64,000 nt of DNA from Pollutimonas sp963706785 (GCA_963706785.1 CAVPNJ010000006.1:186001-250000); one strand, 5' to 3'; shown: positions 1 to 8,497, counted from the first letter of the stretch. A program made the numbers and translations. Notes: generated from the letters alone by a model not told the origin.

Positions 1-43
1 GCTTCCCCGGCAAGTGCTGTCCTTGCTCGTATAGGGAGCGACC

Positions 44-838
44 TCAACCCCTTGGTTTGGACCGCTTTTCCATGAACGCTTGTACCGCCAGCTCGTGATC
101 TCTGGATTTATGGGCCATCGCCTGGAAGGCCGCCGATAGTTCAAGCAAGGAATCGAGGCGGCTGTGCTGGCCTTCGCGCAGCAATCGTTTGCTCATGCGC
201 ACCGCTTCGGGGGGATTAGCCGCGATGCGTCGCGCCAGCCTTCGGCTCTCGTTCAGCAATTCTTCGGCGGGTACGACTTTAGAAACCAAGCCCCACGCAT
301 AGGCCTGCTGGGCGTCGATGGCGTCGCCCGTCAAGGTCATTTCAGCCGCACGGGACATGCCGATCAGACGGGGCAGGAACCAGGCTCCGCCATCGCCCGG
401 AACGATACCGAGCTTTACAAAGCTTTCTGCAAAAGTGGCGTGTTCAGAGGCTATGCGGATATCGCACATGCAGCTCAGATCGAACCCTGCGCCGATCGCG
501 GGGCCATTGACGGCGGCGATGGTCGGCACTTCAAGGTTGTACAAGGCGAGGGGCAGTCGCTGTATGCCCTCGCGGTACTCATGTCGCAACGCCATGCTTT
601 CAAATTCCGGCCTGAGCTGACGTTCCATTTCGTCGATACTGCCGCCTGAAGAAAACACTTTGCCTGCAGCGGTAATGATTACGGCGCGAGCGGTGTGCTC
701 GGTTTGAATACGTTGAAACGCTGCCAGGAACGCGTCCACCATCGTGTTGCCGGTCAGGGCGTTTCGGGTAGGTGGGTAGTCCATGGTTAGCGTGACTATG
801 CCATCATCGTCCTGTGCGAAATGAAGTATTGGATCCAT
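44..838 (-). CDS. Enoyl-CoA hydratase/isomerase family protein
   Basis: A 264-residue crotonase-fold protein that should act on an acyl-CoA thioester in the cytoplasm. The two oxyanion-hole elements are visible: the segment around KVFSSGGS near residue 60 and GPAIGAG near residue 112. The two glutamates that act in classical enoyl-CoA hydratase are not conserved: the first position is Asp (GAGFDLSC) and the second falls on a non-acidic residue in ESFVKLGIVPGDGG. The exact reaction (hydratase, isomerase, hydrolase) is therefore open. I chose the ATG at 838, preceded by GAAGGG, over an upstream in-frame start at 886 that adds an unconserved tail. It is divergent from two acyl-CoA dehydrogenase genes, suggesting a shared acyl-CoA pathway. 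Confidence 0.85.
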   Translation of the reverse strand: MDPILHFAQDDDGIVTLTMDYPPTRNALTGNTMVDAFLAAFQRIQTEHTARAVIITAAGKVFSSGGSIDEMERQLRPEFESMALRHEYREGIQRLPLALYNLEVPTIAAVNGPAIGAGFDLSCMCDIRIASEHATFAESFVKLGIVPGDGGAWFLPRLIGMSRAAEMTLTGDAIDAQQAYAWGLVSKVVPAEELLNESRRLARRIAANPPEAVRMSKRLLREGQHSRLDSLLELSAAFQAMAHKSRDHELAVQAFMEKRSKPRG

Positions 839-1185
839 ACGTAGCCCTTCGAGAGTTTTAGATTTTTGCGTGCATGGCCGACCCATTGCTGCGTTATTAC
901 CTTTATCGAACGGAATGCCGCCGCGGGGCGTCGCCTTATTCTATGCGGGCGAGTTTAAGGGGGCGGGTGTATGTCGCTCCAATATTATTTTTCTCTTGGG
1001 CGATATCCAAACGGTATCGCCGAGGTCCAGAATGTCGATACTGAACGCGTATCGGCTTCTCAATAAATAATATTAGACAGATCGTGGATAAAGCGTTGAT
1101 AGTGGTGTCCAAAATCCGAACCGACCCCGCCGGGCTGGCGCAAAAAAGCGCTCGCCTGGTATCGCTGATACGAGAATACCTGACA
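839..1185. promoter_or_regulatory. Divergent intergenic region with two dyads
   Basis: This 347-base gene-free stretch separates the crotonase gene from the acyl-CoA dehydrogenase gene and must hold both promoters. It contains two neighbouring inverted repeats built on the same GATA/TATC core: GGCGATA at 999-1005 with TATCGCC at 1015-1021, and CGATAC at 1036-1041 with GTATCG at 1049-1054. They are candidate operators for a shared regulator. No regulator gene is adjacent on this side; the LysR gene at 3506 is the nearest. No convincing -35/-10 pair was assigned. Confidence 0.4.
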
Positions 1186-2340
1186 ATGATGATTGATACG
1201 CTCGAGCTCACTGACATTCCAGCGGAGGATGAAGCGCTACGCGCTGAAATTCGGACTTTCCTCAAAGGCACGATAGGTCATTTAGCGCCCGATGTGCGCG
1301 CAAGATCCTGGATGGGGTTTGATGCAGACTTCAGCCGCCTTCTGGCAGAACGTGGATGGTTGGGTTTGACCTTGCCCGTCCAGTATGGTGGTGCCGGTAA
1401 AGGCCCATTCGCGCGTTTCGTCTTGTCAGAGGAACTTCTTGCCGCAGGCGCACCGGTTTCGGCGCACTGGATTGCCGATCGGCAAAGCGGACCGTTAATT
1501 CTCAAATATGGTACCGAAGCGCAGAAGCAGTTTTATCTGCCGCGCATCAGTAAAGCCGAAGCTTTTTTCTGTATAGGCATGAGCGAACCTAACTCCGGCT
1601 CTGACCTTGCCAGCATCAGAACCCGGGCGACGCGAACCGAACACGGTTGGACCTTGAATGGCAGCAAGATCTGGACGACCAATGCACAGCATTCGCACTA
1701 CATGATTGCGCTGGTCCGAACGTCGGGCGAAACGGCGGATCGATACAAGGGGCTTTCGCAAATCATTGTCGATTTGAAGCTGCCGGGCGTAATCATCCGC
1801 CCCATCACGGACATGGCGGGCGACGCGCATTTCTCGGAGGTGTTCTTTGACAATGTCCAGTGCCCTGCGGATGCCCTGATTGGCACCGAAGGCGATGGCT
1901 GGGCGCAGGTTAATGCCGAACTGGCCTTCGAGCGCAGCGGCCCGGAAAGGCTGTATTCCAGCATGGTGTTGCTTGAAAGCTGGCTTCTGCATTGCCGGCA
2001 TGAAGGCGCTTCTGATGCGCACACCGTTGCAGCGCTTGGCTCTATCGTGTCATGGCTTGCGGTACTTCGATCCATGTCGATTTCATTGACGGCGAAACTC
2101 GTTCGTGGCGAAAACCCAGCGCTTGAGGCGACCCTGGTCAAAGATTTGGGCACAGAGATCGAGCAGGCGATCCCGAGAATTATCGGCGATGTACTGGGAG
2201 CGTCGCCCGAGGCCCCAATTCCGGCATCGTTGCGCAGAACGCTGGTCTATCTGGAACAACTGGCCCCCTCGTTTTCCTTGCGTGGCGGTACTCGTGAAAT
2301 TTTACGCGGCATCATTGCACGCGGTCTGGGCTTGCGTTAG
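1186..2340 (+). CDS. Acyl-CoA dehydrogenase family protein
   Basis: A 384-residue flavoprotein of the acyl-CoA dehydrogenase fold that oxidises an acyl-CoA to the 2,3-enoyl-CoA using FAD. The FAD/substrate signature GMSEPNSGSDLASIR lies near residue 131. Near the C-terminus RGGTREILRG replaces the common YEGT form that carries the catalytic Glu of medium-chain enzymes, so the base must come from elsewhere if the protein is active. I placed the start at the ATG at 1186 (a second ATG follows at 1189); an earlier in-frame start at 1084 would add 34 residues that do not resemble the family. The next gene begins 8 bases downstream, and such tandem pairs often form a heteromeric dehydrogenase (family knowledge). 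Confidence 0.85.
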   Translation: MMIDTLELTDIPAEDEALRAEIRTFLKGTIGHLAPDVRARSWMGFDADFSRLLAERGWLGLTLPVQYGGAGKGPFARFVLSEELLAAGAPVSAHWIADRQSGPLILKYGTEAQKQFYLPRISKAEAFFCIGMSEPNSGSDLASIRTRATRTEHGWTLNGSKIWTTNAQHSHYMIALVRTSGETADRYKGLSQIIVDLKLPGVIIRPITDMAGDAHFSEVFFDNVQCPADALIGTEGDGWAQVNAELAFERSGPERLYSSMVLLESWLLHCRHEGASDAHTVAALGSIVSWLAVLRSMSISLTAKLVRGENPALEATLVKDLGTEIEQAIPRIIGDVLGASPEAPIPASLRRTLVYLEQLAPSFSLRGGTREILRGIIARGLGLR

Positions 2341-2348
2341 GAGCTGTC

Positions 2349-3372
2349 ATGGATGATTTATTCACAGATTCGCTTGAGCGCCTGTTTGGTCAATTCGCCG
2401 CGCCCGAAGTCATACGCGCCATAGAAGACGGCGGCAGTGTCGCTCCGCTTTGGCAAACGCTTGAAGAATCGGGGTTCCTTGATGCCCTGCTGCCCGAGGA
2501 GAGCGATGGCGCCGGCCTGTCGCTCGCTCAGGCTTTCCCTCTGTTCTTGTCGGCGGGAGAGCATGCGGTTCCCGTTCCTTTCGTGCAGACCATGCTCGCA
2601 CGTGCCTGGTTAAATGCCGGCGGCGTCACGGCGCCATCGGGGCCCATCGCAATAGCCGGCTTTGGCGTGCGACGGGTGGGCGACGCTTTCGAAGTCGATG
2701 CATTATCGTTTGGACGTGTTGCGGCTTGGGTGCTGACGCGAGTTGACGAGAAGACGGTCTTATTGCCGGCCAGTACTGCCGAGGTTCATGCTGACTCGGG
2801 CCACGGCAGTTTAGATTCCAGCCTGCGCTGGGCCGGCTTGCCGGCGGGGGCGATTACGCTCGAACCTGACTATTCGCCCGCCGTCAGTCTGGCTGGCTTG
2901 GCTGCGGCAAGCTATGCCCCTTTACTGGCGGGAGCGGCCAATCGTGTGCTGCAGCTTACCTTGGATTACGCTAATCAGCGGACGCAGTTTGGCAAGAAAA
3001 TTGGGAGTTTTCAGGCGGTTCAAAACCAGATTAGTGTCATGGCCGAACGTGCTTGGGCTTCGCGCATGGCGGCGCAATTGGCGTGTAGCGGGCGTGGATG
3101 GGCACCGACGCTCATGCGGGCCGCGATTGGTAAAAGGCCGTTGTAGCGAAGCGGCGGTGCCTATTGCCGATATCGCTCACGCCGTGCATGGCGCTATCGG
3201 CATTACCGAAGAGTACGACTTGCAGCTATACACACGGCGGCTACGGGAATGGCGGCTTGCGGCCGGTACCGAGACCTATTGGCATAGCCAGATAGGCACG
3301 CAGTTGCTGCAGCAAACGCAACATACCGCGCTCTCGTTCATTTGCGAAGAGCTATCGTCAGTTCGGCAATAA
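2349..3372 (+). pseudogene. Acyl-CoA dehydrogenase, second subunit, frameshifted
   Basis: The protein reads well from ATG 2349 (with AGGAG at 2340-2344) through helices typical of the family, including NQRTQFGKKIGSFQAVQ near residue 200. It then hits TAG at 3144 after AIGK. Shifting by one base at the A4 run 3132-3135 restores the expected tail, with CSEAAVPIADIAHAVHGAIG and then ITEEYDLQLYTRRLREWR, ending at 3372. One extra A thus separates the halves. The restored product would be about 340 residues, normal for the shorter partner of a dehydrogenase pair. The lesion may be a homopolymer sequencing error or a young inactivating mutation; no other stop is present. Confidence 0.8.
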
Positions 3373-3473
3373 ATGCGGATCTAAGCGCTAGAAGGGCTGG
3401 TAGCCGCGCCACCTTGTCATCGTACGGGCTGGTATCGGACACGATATTGCTATTGATCATTTTGATATCATTT

Positions 3474-3487
3474 CAATATTAATATTG
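3474..3487. promoter_or_regulatory. Perfect palindrome before LysR gene
   Basis: CAATATTAATATTG is a perfect 14-base palindrome ending 18 bases before the LysR start codon at 3506, inside an AT-rich stretch. It is a plausible autoregulatory operator or part of the promoter. The assignment rests only on symmetry and position. Confidence 0.35.
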
Positions 3488-3505
3488 CGTCCGAGGCCAG
3501 GCTTT

Positions 3506-4402
3506 ATGGATTTTCGCCATCTGCAGCAATTCGTGGTTCTTGCCGAGACCTTAAACTTTCGCCGGGCGGCGGAAAAACTGCACATGTCCCAGCCACCGCT
3601 TTCTGTCTCGATACGTAAACTCGAGTCGGAATTGGGAGTAGAGCTGTTCTCACGCGGAAAGGACGGCGTGAAGTTAACAGAAAGTGGCGAGGCGGCCCTG
3701 GCTGATGCCCGGCGGGCGCTATTTCATGCGGGGCAATTCAAACAGGCGGCAGTTGCAGCCTCGACGGGTGAGGGCGGCGTATTGCGGGTGGGCTTCGTGG
3801 GCTCGGCCACGCACGCTATTCTGCCCTCGATTTTGTCGCAGTTTCGGCAGCGCTATCGGGGCGTGCAGCTAATACTGCAGGAAGCGACTTCTATCCAGAT
3901 TATGCAGAAACTCGAAGACGAACGTATGGACATCGGCGTGGTGCGCGTCCCAGTCTCTTCGATTTCCCCCATTCGTCTGCTGGCCTTGCAAACCGAGGAT
4001 TTCGTTCTCGCCATACCCAAATCGCACCCTTTTAGCCAGCGCTCAGTGTTAAAGCTCAAAGATCTATCTGAAGAGGACTTCATTTTATATGCGGCGTCTG
4101 AAGCCGCCGGCTTGCGCATGGCGGCCATTCACGCCTGCCAGCTGTCCGGCTTCACGCCGCGCGTAACTCAAGAAGCGGTGCAGGTTCAGACCGTACTCGG
4201 CCTCGTCGAGGCGGGCTTGGGCGTGGCATTGGTGCCATCGGTCAGCCGCCGCTTTACAAGTAAGCACCTTGTTTATAAATCGCTCTCTGACTTTCCGGCG
4301 AGCGCGTCCATTGGGATTTCATTGGCCTGGAACCCCTTGACTGAAACTGCCGCCATCCGCAATTTTCGCGACGTGGCAGCGAGCGTTTATCAACAGCCAT
4401 AG
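3506..4402 (+). CDS. LysR-family transcriptional regulator
   Basis: A 298-residue LysR-type regulator. The N-terminal winged helix-turn-helix is clear (MDFRHLQQFVVLAETLNF, then RRAAEKLHMSQPPLSVSIRK and LESELGVELF), followed by a periplasmic-binding-protein-like effector domain from about residue 90. I chose the ATG at 3506; an upstream TTG at 3485 adds seven residues before the usual start of the fold. It lies 133 bases downstream of the acyl-CoA dehydrogenase pair on the same strand, so it may control that acyl-CoA module, but the target and effector cannot be read from sequence. Confidence 0.9.
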   Translation: MDFRHLQQFVVLAETLNFRRAAEKLHMSQPPLSVSIRKLESELGVELFSRGKDGVKLTESGEAALADARRALFHAGQFKQAAVAASTGEGGVLRVGFVGSATHAILPSILSQFRQRYRGVQLILQEATSIQIMQKLEDERMDIGVVRVPVSSISPIRLLALQTEDFVLAIPKSHPFSQRSVLKLKDLSEEDFILYAASEAAGLRMAAIHACQLSGFTPRVTQEAVQVQTVLGLVEAGLGVALVPSVSRRFTSKHLVYKSLSDFPASASIGISLAWNPLTETAAIRNFRDVAASVYQQP

Positions 4403-4586
4403 GCTATTCGGGCATAAGGGTTGCTGGGGTCTGCCGATCCTGCGCCGAATGGGCATACGCACACGTGGGGAGATTGACCGCGAGAAATACGTCTTGAAGG
4501 AGTCTCTAACAGAAGAATAACGATCTCACGACAGTGCTGGTACATTGCGCAACAATAGGGCACAGCGCGAACCAACACCGCGTTCA

Positions 4587-5042
4587 TCAAGGGGAAAGAT
4601 GTTCCTTATGCTGTTTCTGTGGCACGTTCCTTTTTGCCCTCTCGAGCAGCTCGAACAATGCCATGCCAGCCAGCATGGCAGCAAAAAATAGCGCGGGCTT
4701 CACGCCACCTTGCGCAAGCGATGCCAACGCTGGTCCAGGGCAGTAGCCGGCCAGACCCCAGCCCACGCCAAACGTAAGTCCGCCGAACACAAGACGCCGG
4801 TCGATTTTCGTGGCAGTCGGCAGCCGCATCGTATCGCCCAAAATAGCGGTTGGGCGCCTGGTCGCAAACGGGAACGCCAGCGTCCCGACTGCCACGGCGC
4901 CACCCATTACAAAGGCAAGCGATGGGTCCCAATTCCCCGCGAGATCAAGAAACCCGAGCACCTTTGACGGGTTGCTCATGCCCGACAGGATAAGCCCCAG
5001 ACCAAACAGCACGCCACATAACAGAGCCGTAAGCAGTTTCAT
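4587..5042 (-). CDS. DUF6691/YeeE-YedE family membrane protein, second half
   Basis: A 151-residue membrane protein with about four hydrophobic segments. It carries the paired signatures of the half-length YeeE/YedE family: GLILSGMSNPSKVLGFLD near residue 15 and GWGLAGYCPGPAL near residue 97, including the conserved Cys. Related proteins (YeeE, PmpA/PmpB) are linked to movement of thiosulfate or other sulfur species across the inner membrane. It follows the other half at 5055 by 12 bases on the same strand, and the pair sits behind a BigR-like repressor, so I infer sulfur-compound transport during sulfide/persulfide detoxification. Confidence 0.85.
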   Translation of the reverse strand: MKLLTALLCGVLFGLGLILSGMSNPSKVLGFLDLAGNWDPSLAFVMGGAVAVGTLAFPFATRRPTAILGDTMRLPTATKIDRRLVFGGLTFGVGWGLAGYCPGPALASLAQGGVKPALFFAAMLAGMALFELLERAKRNVPQKQHKEHLSP

Positions 5043-5054
5043 TATTTGCTCCTG

Positions 5055-5486
5055 TTAACCAAGCCCATGACGAACGATGAAGACAGTAAGGAAGCCGGCA
5101 AACATGAAGGCAACAGTCGCCGCCATGGAACGCGGCGAACGCCGGGATAGTCCGCACACACCATGTCCGCTCGTGCAGCCAGAGCCGTAACGGGTGCCGA
5201 GACCAACGAGCAGGCCGGCCATGATGAGCACCAAATAGCTGGCCTCCACATCTACTTGCGGCAAAGGCCGAGCGAGCGCATAGAGTAGGGGCGAAACCAC
5301 TAAGCCGCCCAAAAACGCAAGGCGCCACGCGATATCCCCCCGCTGTGGCCTGAAAATCCCGCCCAAGATACCGCTGATGCCCGCGATTTTGCCGTTAAGC
5401 AGCAGAAACAACGTTGCGGCAAGTCCTATCATCAGGCCACCTGCGAGCGACGCCCACGGCGTGAAGTTACTCCAGTCAATAGTCAT
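5055..5486 (-). CDS. YeeE/YedE family membrane protein, first half
   Basis: A 143-residue membrane protein with several hydrophobic helices and the family signature GSGCTSGHGVCGLSRRS near residue 97, whose Cys residues are typical of YeeE/YedE sulfur transporters. It is the partner of the 151-residue protein encoded just downstream; together they equal one full-length YeeE-type protein. Its start overlaps the end of the ArsR gene by 11 bases, so the three genes are probably translated from one message. The exact species moved (thiosulfate, persulfide sulfur) is not established. Confidence 0.85.
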   Translation of the reverse strand: MTIDWSNFTPWASLAGGLMIGLAATLFLLLNGKIAGISGILGGIFRPQRGDIAWRLAFLGGLVVSPLLYALARPLPQVDVEASYLVLIMAGLLVGLGTRYGSGCTSGHGVCGLSRRSPRSMAATVAFMFAGFLTVFIVRHGLG

Positions 5487-5814
5487 TGGATGCCTCCGAC
5501 CCCTTCGGACAGTAGAGCTCGTACAGCACTTGCAGTACCGTCAATGCTTCGTTGCTGAGAATAGTGTAGAAAATTTTCTTGCCGTCGCGGCGTGCATTTA
5601 CTAGCTGCTCTTCGCGCAGCACGGTGAGTTGTTGCGACAGCGTGGGCTGGGATATGCCCGTCATTGCCTGGAGTTCGTTGACTGAAAATTCGCCCTGCGT
5701 CATCTGGCAGAGCAACAGCAGGCGATCCGGGTTGGACAATACCTTGAGCAACTTGCCGGCCGCATGCGCAGCAGCCTCAAGTTTCAGTAAATCTATATGT
5801 TTTGACGCGGTCAT
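5476..5814 (-). CDS. ArsR-family sulfide/persulfide-responsive repressor (BigR-like)
   Basis: A 112-residue ArsR/SmtB-type winged-helix repressor. The recognition region reads MTGISQPTLSQQLTVLREEQL. Two Cys residues lie where BigR/YgaV/SqrR regulators carry their redox pair: one in LLLLCQMTQGE (about residue 36) and one in LYELYCPKG near the C-terminus. In those proteins persulfides oxidise the pair and release DNA. Its neighbours are two YeeE/YedE genes and a divergent persulfide dioxygenase-like gene, the classic BigR-type set. The perfect dyad at 5851-5872 in the shared promoter region is the likely operator, so it should repress both directions. Confidence 0.85.
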   Translation of the reverse strand: MTASKHIDLLKLEAAAHAAGKLLKVLSNPDRLLLLCQMTQGEFSVNELQAMTGISQPTLSQQLTVLREEQLVNARRDGKKIFYTILSNEALTVLQVLYELYCPKGSEASNDY

Positions 5815-5850
5815 CAGAGAGTCGTTCGGTCGCGGTAATTTTATACGTTA

Positions 5851-5872
5851 ATATTATATCGCAATATAATAT
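5851..5872. promoter_or_regulatory. Candidate BigR-type operator
   Basis: ATATTATAT at 5851-5859 and ATATAATAT at 5864-5872 form a perfect 9-base inverted repeat with a CGCA spacer. It lies between the ArsR gene (starting at 5814, leftward) and the metallo-beta-lactamase gene (starting at 5932, rightward). AT-rich dyads of this kind are the known binding sites of BigR-family repressors. Overlap with both promoters is inferred. Confidence 0.7.
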
Positions 5873-5931
5873 ATAAATTCATTAAATGAAAAGTGGCTAG
5901 ATTGATATTTCACTCTATCAGGAGACTGTTC

Positions 5932-6681
5932 ATGATATTCCGCCAGTTGTATGAGCCCTTATCGAGCACCTACACCTATCTTCTAGGCGACGAAGAAACT
6001 GGGTTGGCCATACTCATCGACCCGGTAATTGCGACAATGGAGCGCGATTTGACCGAGGTGCGCCAGCTTGGCCTGAAGCTGGTCTACACGGTCGATACCC
6101 ACATCCATGCTGACCACATTACCGCGGCACTGGAAATGAAGCGTGCCGTTGGCAGCAAGATTGCCGCAGCAGCCCAGGACCGCCTGCCTTGTGCGGATTT
6201 TGGCATCGAAGAAGGTAAGCCGTTTGATGTTGGCGCCATTCGCTTGCAGCCATTGCATACTCCAGGACACACTGATGGACATTTCTCATATCTGTTCAAT
6301 GACCGCGTCTTTACTGGAGACGCCTTGCTGATAGAGGGCTGTGGCAGGACAAACTTTCAAAATGGCGACGCCGATGCGCTGTACAAAAGTGTGCACGAGA
6401 AGCTCTTTACTTTGCCCGAAGAGACCCTGGTCTACCCGGCACACGACTACAAGAACCGATTCGTGTCTTGCATCGCGCAGGAAAAGAAGCGAAACCCCCG
6501 GCTGGGTGACGATAAAACGCTTGAAGAGTTTAAAACCATCATGGCAAACCTGAATCTGCCGTACCCGAAGTTTATCGACTACGCTGTCCCCGGCAACCGG
6601 CAATGCGGCGTATGTCCATCGGACTTGCCGGAGAATCTCTCGCAGTACTGCCGACAGATGACGGACAGCTTGCAAGGCTGA
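5932..6681 (+). CDS. MBL-fold persulfide dioxygenase-like protein (ETHE1/Blh type)
   Basis: A 249-residue metallo-beta-lactamase-fold enzyme. The metal motif THIHADH lies near residue 57, TPGHTDGH near residue 109 and FTGDALLI near residue 126; PAHDY supplies the later His. This pattern and length match ETHE1-type sulfur dioxygenases and the Blh protein of BigR operons, which oxidise glutathione persulfide to sulfite. I took ATG 5932 with AGGAG at 5920-5924 instead of an earlier in-frame codon at 5893. It is divergent from the BigR-like gene across the dyad. A C-terminal region with three Cys (QCGVCP, YCRQ) may bind metal or react with thiols. Confidence 0.85.
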   Translation: MIFRQLYEPLSSTYTYLLGDEETGLAILIDPVIATMERDLTEVRQLGLKLVYTVDTHIHADHITAALEMKRAVGSKIAAAAQDRLPCADFGIEEGKPFDVGAIRLQPLHTPGHTDGHFSYLFNDRVFTGDALLIEGCGRTNFQNGDADALYKSVHEKLFTLPEETLVYPAHDYKNRFVSCIAQEKKRNPRLGDDKTLEEFKTIMANLNLPYPKFIDYAVPGNRQCGVCPSDLPENLSQYCRQMTDSLQG

Positions 6682-6726
6682 GCCGATATCCGAAATCAGA
6701 TAATGAAGCCTGAAGTGGGCTAATTT

Positions 6727-6749
6727 AAGGCCTTGATATACAAGGCCTT
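6727..6749. terminator. Intrinsic terminator between convergent genes
   Basis: AAGGCCTTG (6727-6735) pairs with CAAGGCCTT (6741-6749) around an ATATA loop and is followed by a T-rich stretch (TTGTTTT from 6749). It sits between the dioxygenase gene ending at 6681 and the convergent SDR gene ending at 6779, and mainly fits rightward transcription. Confidence 0.7.
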
Positions 6750-6778
6750 TGTTTTCTGATTCGCTTGTCAAAGCGACT

Positions 6779-7564
6779 CTAGATACTGGCGATCAGCCCG
6801 CCATCCACGCGGGTGATCGATCCCGTAATGTAGGACGCCTGTTCGCTCGCCAGGAAAGTCGCCGCAGCACCATACTCTTCCGGCTTCCCATAGCGCTTCA
6901 CAGGAATGGAACCCGTGCTTTCGCTGACTACGCTGTCGTAGCTGCGGCCTTCGCGAGCAGCTTTGGCTTCGTCCAAAGAAACGATACGTGCGGTGGCAAT
7001 GCGACCCGGGATAATGAGGTTGCTGGTGATTCCGTCGGCGCCGACTTCGCGTGCCAAGGTCTTCGACCAGCCGACCAAAGCGCTACGCAAGGCATTCGAC
7101 AGGCCAAGGTTGGCGATGGGCGCAACCACCCCGGACGAGGCGCTGGTGATAATGCGTCCCCACCCCTGGCGCTTCATGTGGGGCAGGACCAAGTCGGTCA
7201 TCGTCACTACCGAAAGCACCATCTCGGAAAAGTGCTGCTCCCAGATACCGCGTTCGACGTTCTGTACGAGGCTTGGAGGTGGTCCTCCGGTATTATTGAA
7301 CAGAACGTCGATGGGGCCTACAGCGTCGACGATTTCCTGGTGCCACTGCTTGAAAAGCCCTAACTGCCCAAGGTCCCAGATTTTGCCAATCGCTTTGCCG
7401 CCCGCAGCCTGAATGGCGTCGCACGTTCGCTGCAACATGTCTGCGTTGATGTCGCTGACAATAACCGTCGAGCCTTCGGCGGCAAGGGCTTGTGCCACTG
7501 CGCTTCCCAAGCCGCCCCCTGCGCCATGTACGAGCGCAACTTTTTTGTTTAAACCAAGATCCAT
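6779..7564 (-). CDS. SDR-family protein lacking the usual catalytic Tyr
   Basis: A 261-residue short-chain dehydrogenase/reductase fold. The nucleotide-binding glycines are in HGAGGGLG near residue 13, NNTGG follows near residue 90, and the C-terminal substrate cap ends in ITRVDGGLIAS. Where most members have YxxxK, this protein reads LSNALRSALVGWSK, so Tyr is replaced by Asn and the Lys by Arg. A divergent SDR clade shares this substitution; its catalysis may differ. It follows the aspartate dehydrogenase-like gene by 50 bases on the same strand and is probably co-transcribed from the promoter near 8498-8538. Confidence 0.85.
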   Translation of the reverse strand: MDLGLNKKVALVHGAGGGLGSAVAQALAAEGSTVIVSDINADMLQRTCDAIQAAGGKAIGKIWDLGQLGLFKQWHQEIVDAVGPIDVLFNNTGGPPPSLVQNVERGIWEQHFSEMVLSVVTMTDLVLPHMKRQGWGRIITSASSGVVAPIANLGLSNALRSALVGWSKTLAREVGADGITSNLIIPGRIATARIVSLDEAKAAREGRSYDSVVSESTGSIPVKRYGKPEEYGAAATFLASEQASYITGSITRVDGGLIASI

Positions 7565-7614
7565 GTCGGATTTCCTTCAAATGAATTAACTGTCGAACGC
7601 GCAATCGCGACTGA

Positions 7615-8421
7615 TCATGTGCCGACGCTTAGCGGGGCCCGCAATTTACGCAGCATGGCGATGACACTTTGCGCAGTGATGCGGCCGGTTTTCGGGTTTT
7701 CCGATGGGATGTTCTGAATCTCCATTGACAGCAGCGCCGAGTCGGAAATGACTTCGATACGGTGAGTGTTGTGCTCGAGGGTTGGATCGGCCCACACCTC
7801 CAGGCGAGTCTTGTCGGGTCCGACGCCTGCCAGCGATACACTGACCGCCACATTCAGGTTGGCCGGGAAACCGGCAGCCGCTTCACGCGCTGTGCCGGAA
7901 AAAATCAGGGTCGGCTCTTTCAAGTTCAAGACATCGATGTTTCGTTGTTCCAGAAAGGGCGCGCCAATGAAGCCTTTGGTGGGTTTGCGGGAGGTCATTT
8001 TGACTGACTCGATTTTTCCTTCGGCCGCTCCCAGAATGGCGTCAAGGCCAAGAATGGCGCCTGAGGGCACCAGGATCTGGCCACCGTGTTGTTTGGCCAG
8101 ATCGACGAGCTCCGGATTGGCGAGCAGTGCACCGCTGCTCAGCGAGATCAGCTTTTTGCCCGAACGCAATACTGGCGTTGCAATCGCCGACAGGTATTGT
8201 GCTGGCGCGCATTCGATCACAATGTCGCAGTGCGGCTCCAGATCTTCCAGCCGGGTGAATGTGGGGCGGCCCTGGCCCCCCCAGTCAAAGTCGGGCGGGG
8301 CGGCCGGGTCTCTGACGCCGACAGCAGCGAGCGTCACACCCTCTATGCCTTGATTGATGTGGCGTGCGATCGAGCGACCGATTGCGCCGAACCCGGCCAA
8401 GCCTACGCGTATATCATCCAT
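7615..8421 (-). CDS. Aspartate dehydrogenase-like protein (NadX family)
   Basis: A 268-residue NAD(P)-dependent dehydrogenase. The Rossmann motif GLAGFGAIGRSIA starts near residue 7; the middle part (VIECAPAQYL, then KLISLSSGALL) and the C-terminal half (FPANLNVAVSVSLAG, then RLEVWADP) match L-aspartate dehydrogenases, which interconvert aspartate and iminosuccinate/oxaloacetate plus ammonia. Because it is paired with an SDR gene and controlled with an RraA-type aldolase and Bug receptor, I infer a catabolic role on an aspartate-like amino acid; NAD biosynthesis is the alternative. The start ATG at 8421 lies 77 bases from a LysR-type box. Confidence 0.8.
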   Translation of the reverse strand: MDDIRVGLAGFGAIGRSIARHINQGIEGVTLAAVGVRDPAAPPDFDWGGQGRPTFTRLEDLEPHCDIVIECAPAQYLSAIATPVLRSGKKLISLSSGALLANPELVDLAKQHGGQILVPSGAILGLDAILGAAEGKIESVKMTSRKPTKGFIGAPFLEQRNIDVLNLKEPTLIFSGTAREAAAGFPANLNVAVSVSLAGVGPDKTRLEVWADPTLEHNTHRIEVISDSALLSMEIQNIPSENPKTGRITAQSVIAMLRKLRAPLSVGT

Positions 8422-8497
8422 CTGTTCATCCCTGTTCTACAAAGTTGTTCGGCCTTAAAGGCGACCGACTTCATTCTAAGAAAGGGAAATAGCCCGA

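Noticed and set aside
164..649. Long plus-strand frame opposite the crotonase gene
   Set aside because: It is the antisense of a well-supported gene in GC-rich DNA and shows no family features.
4390..4590. Small minus-strand frame after the YeeE/YedE gene
   Set aside because: It overlaps the end of the LysR gene, has no recognisable sequence features and no convincing start signal.
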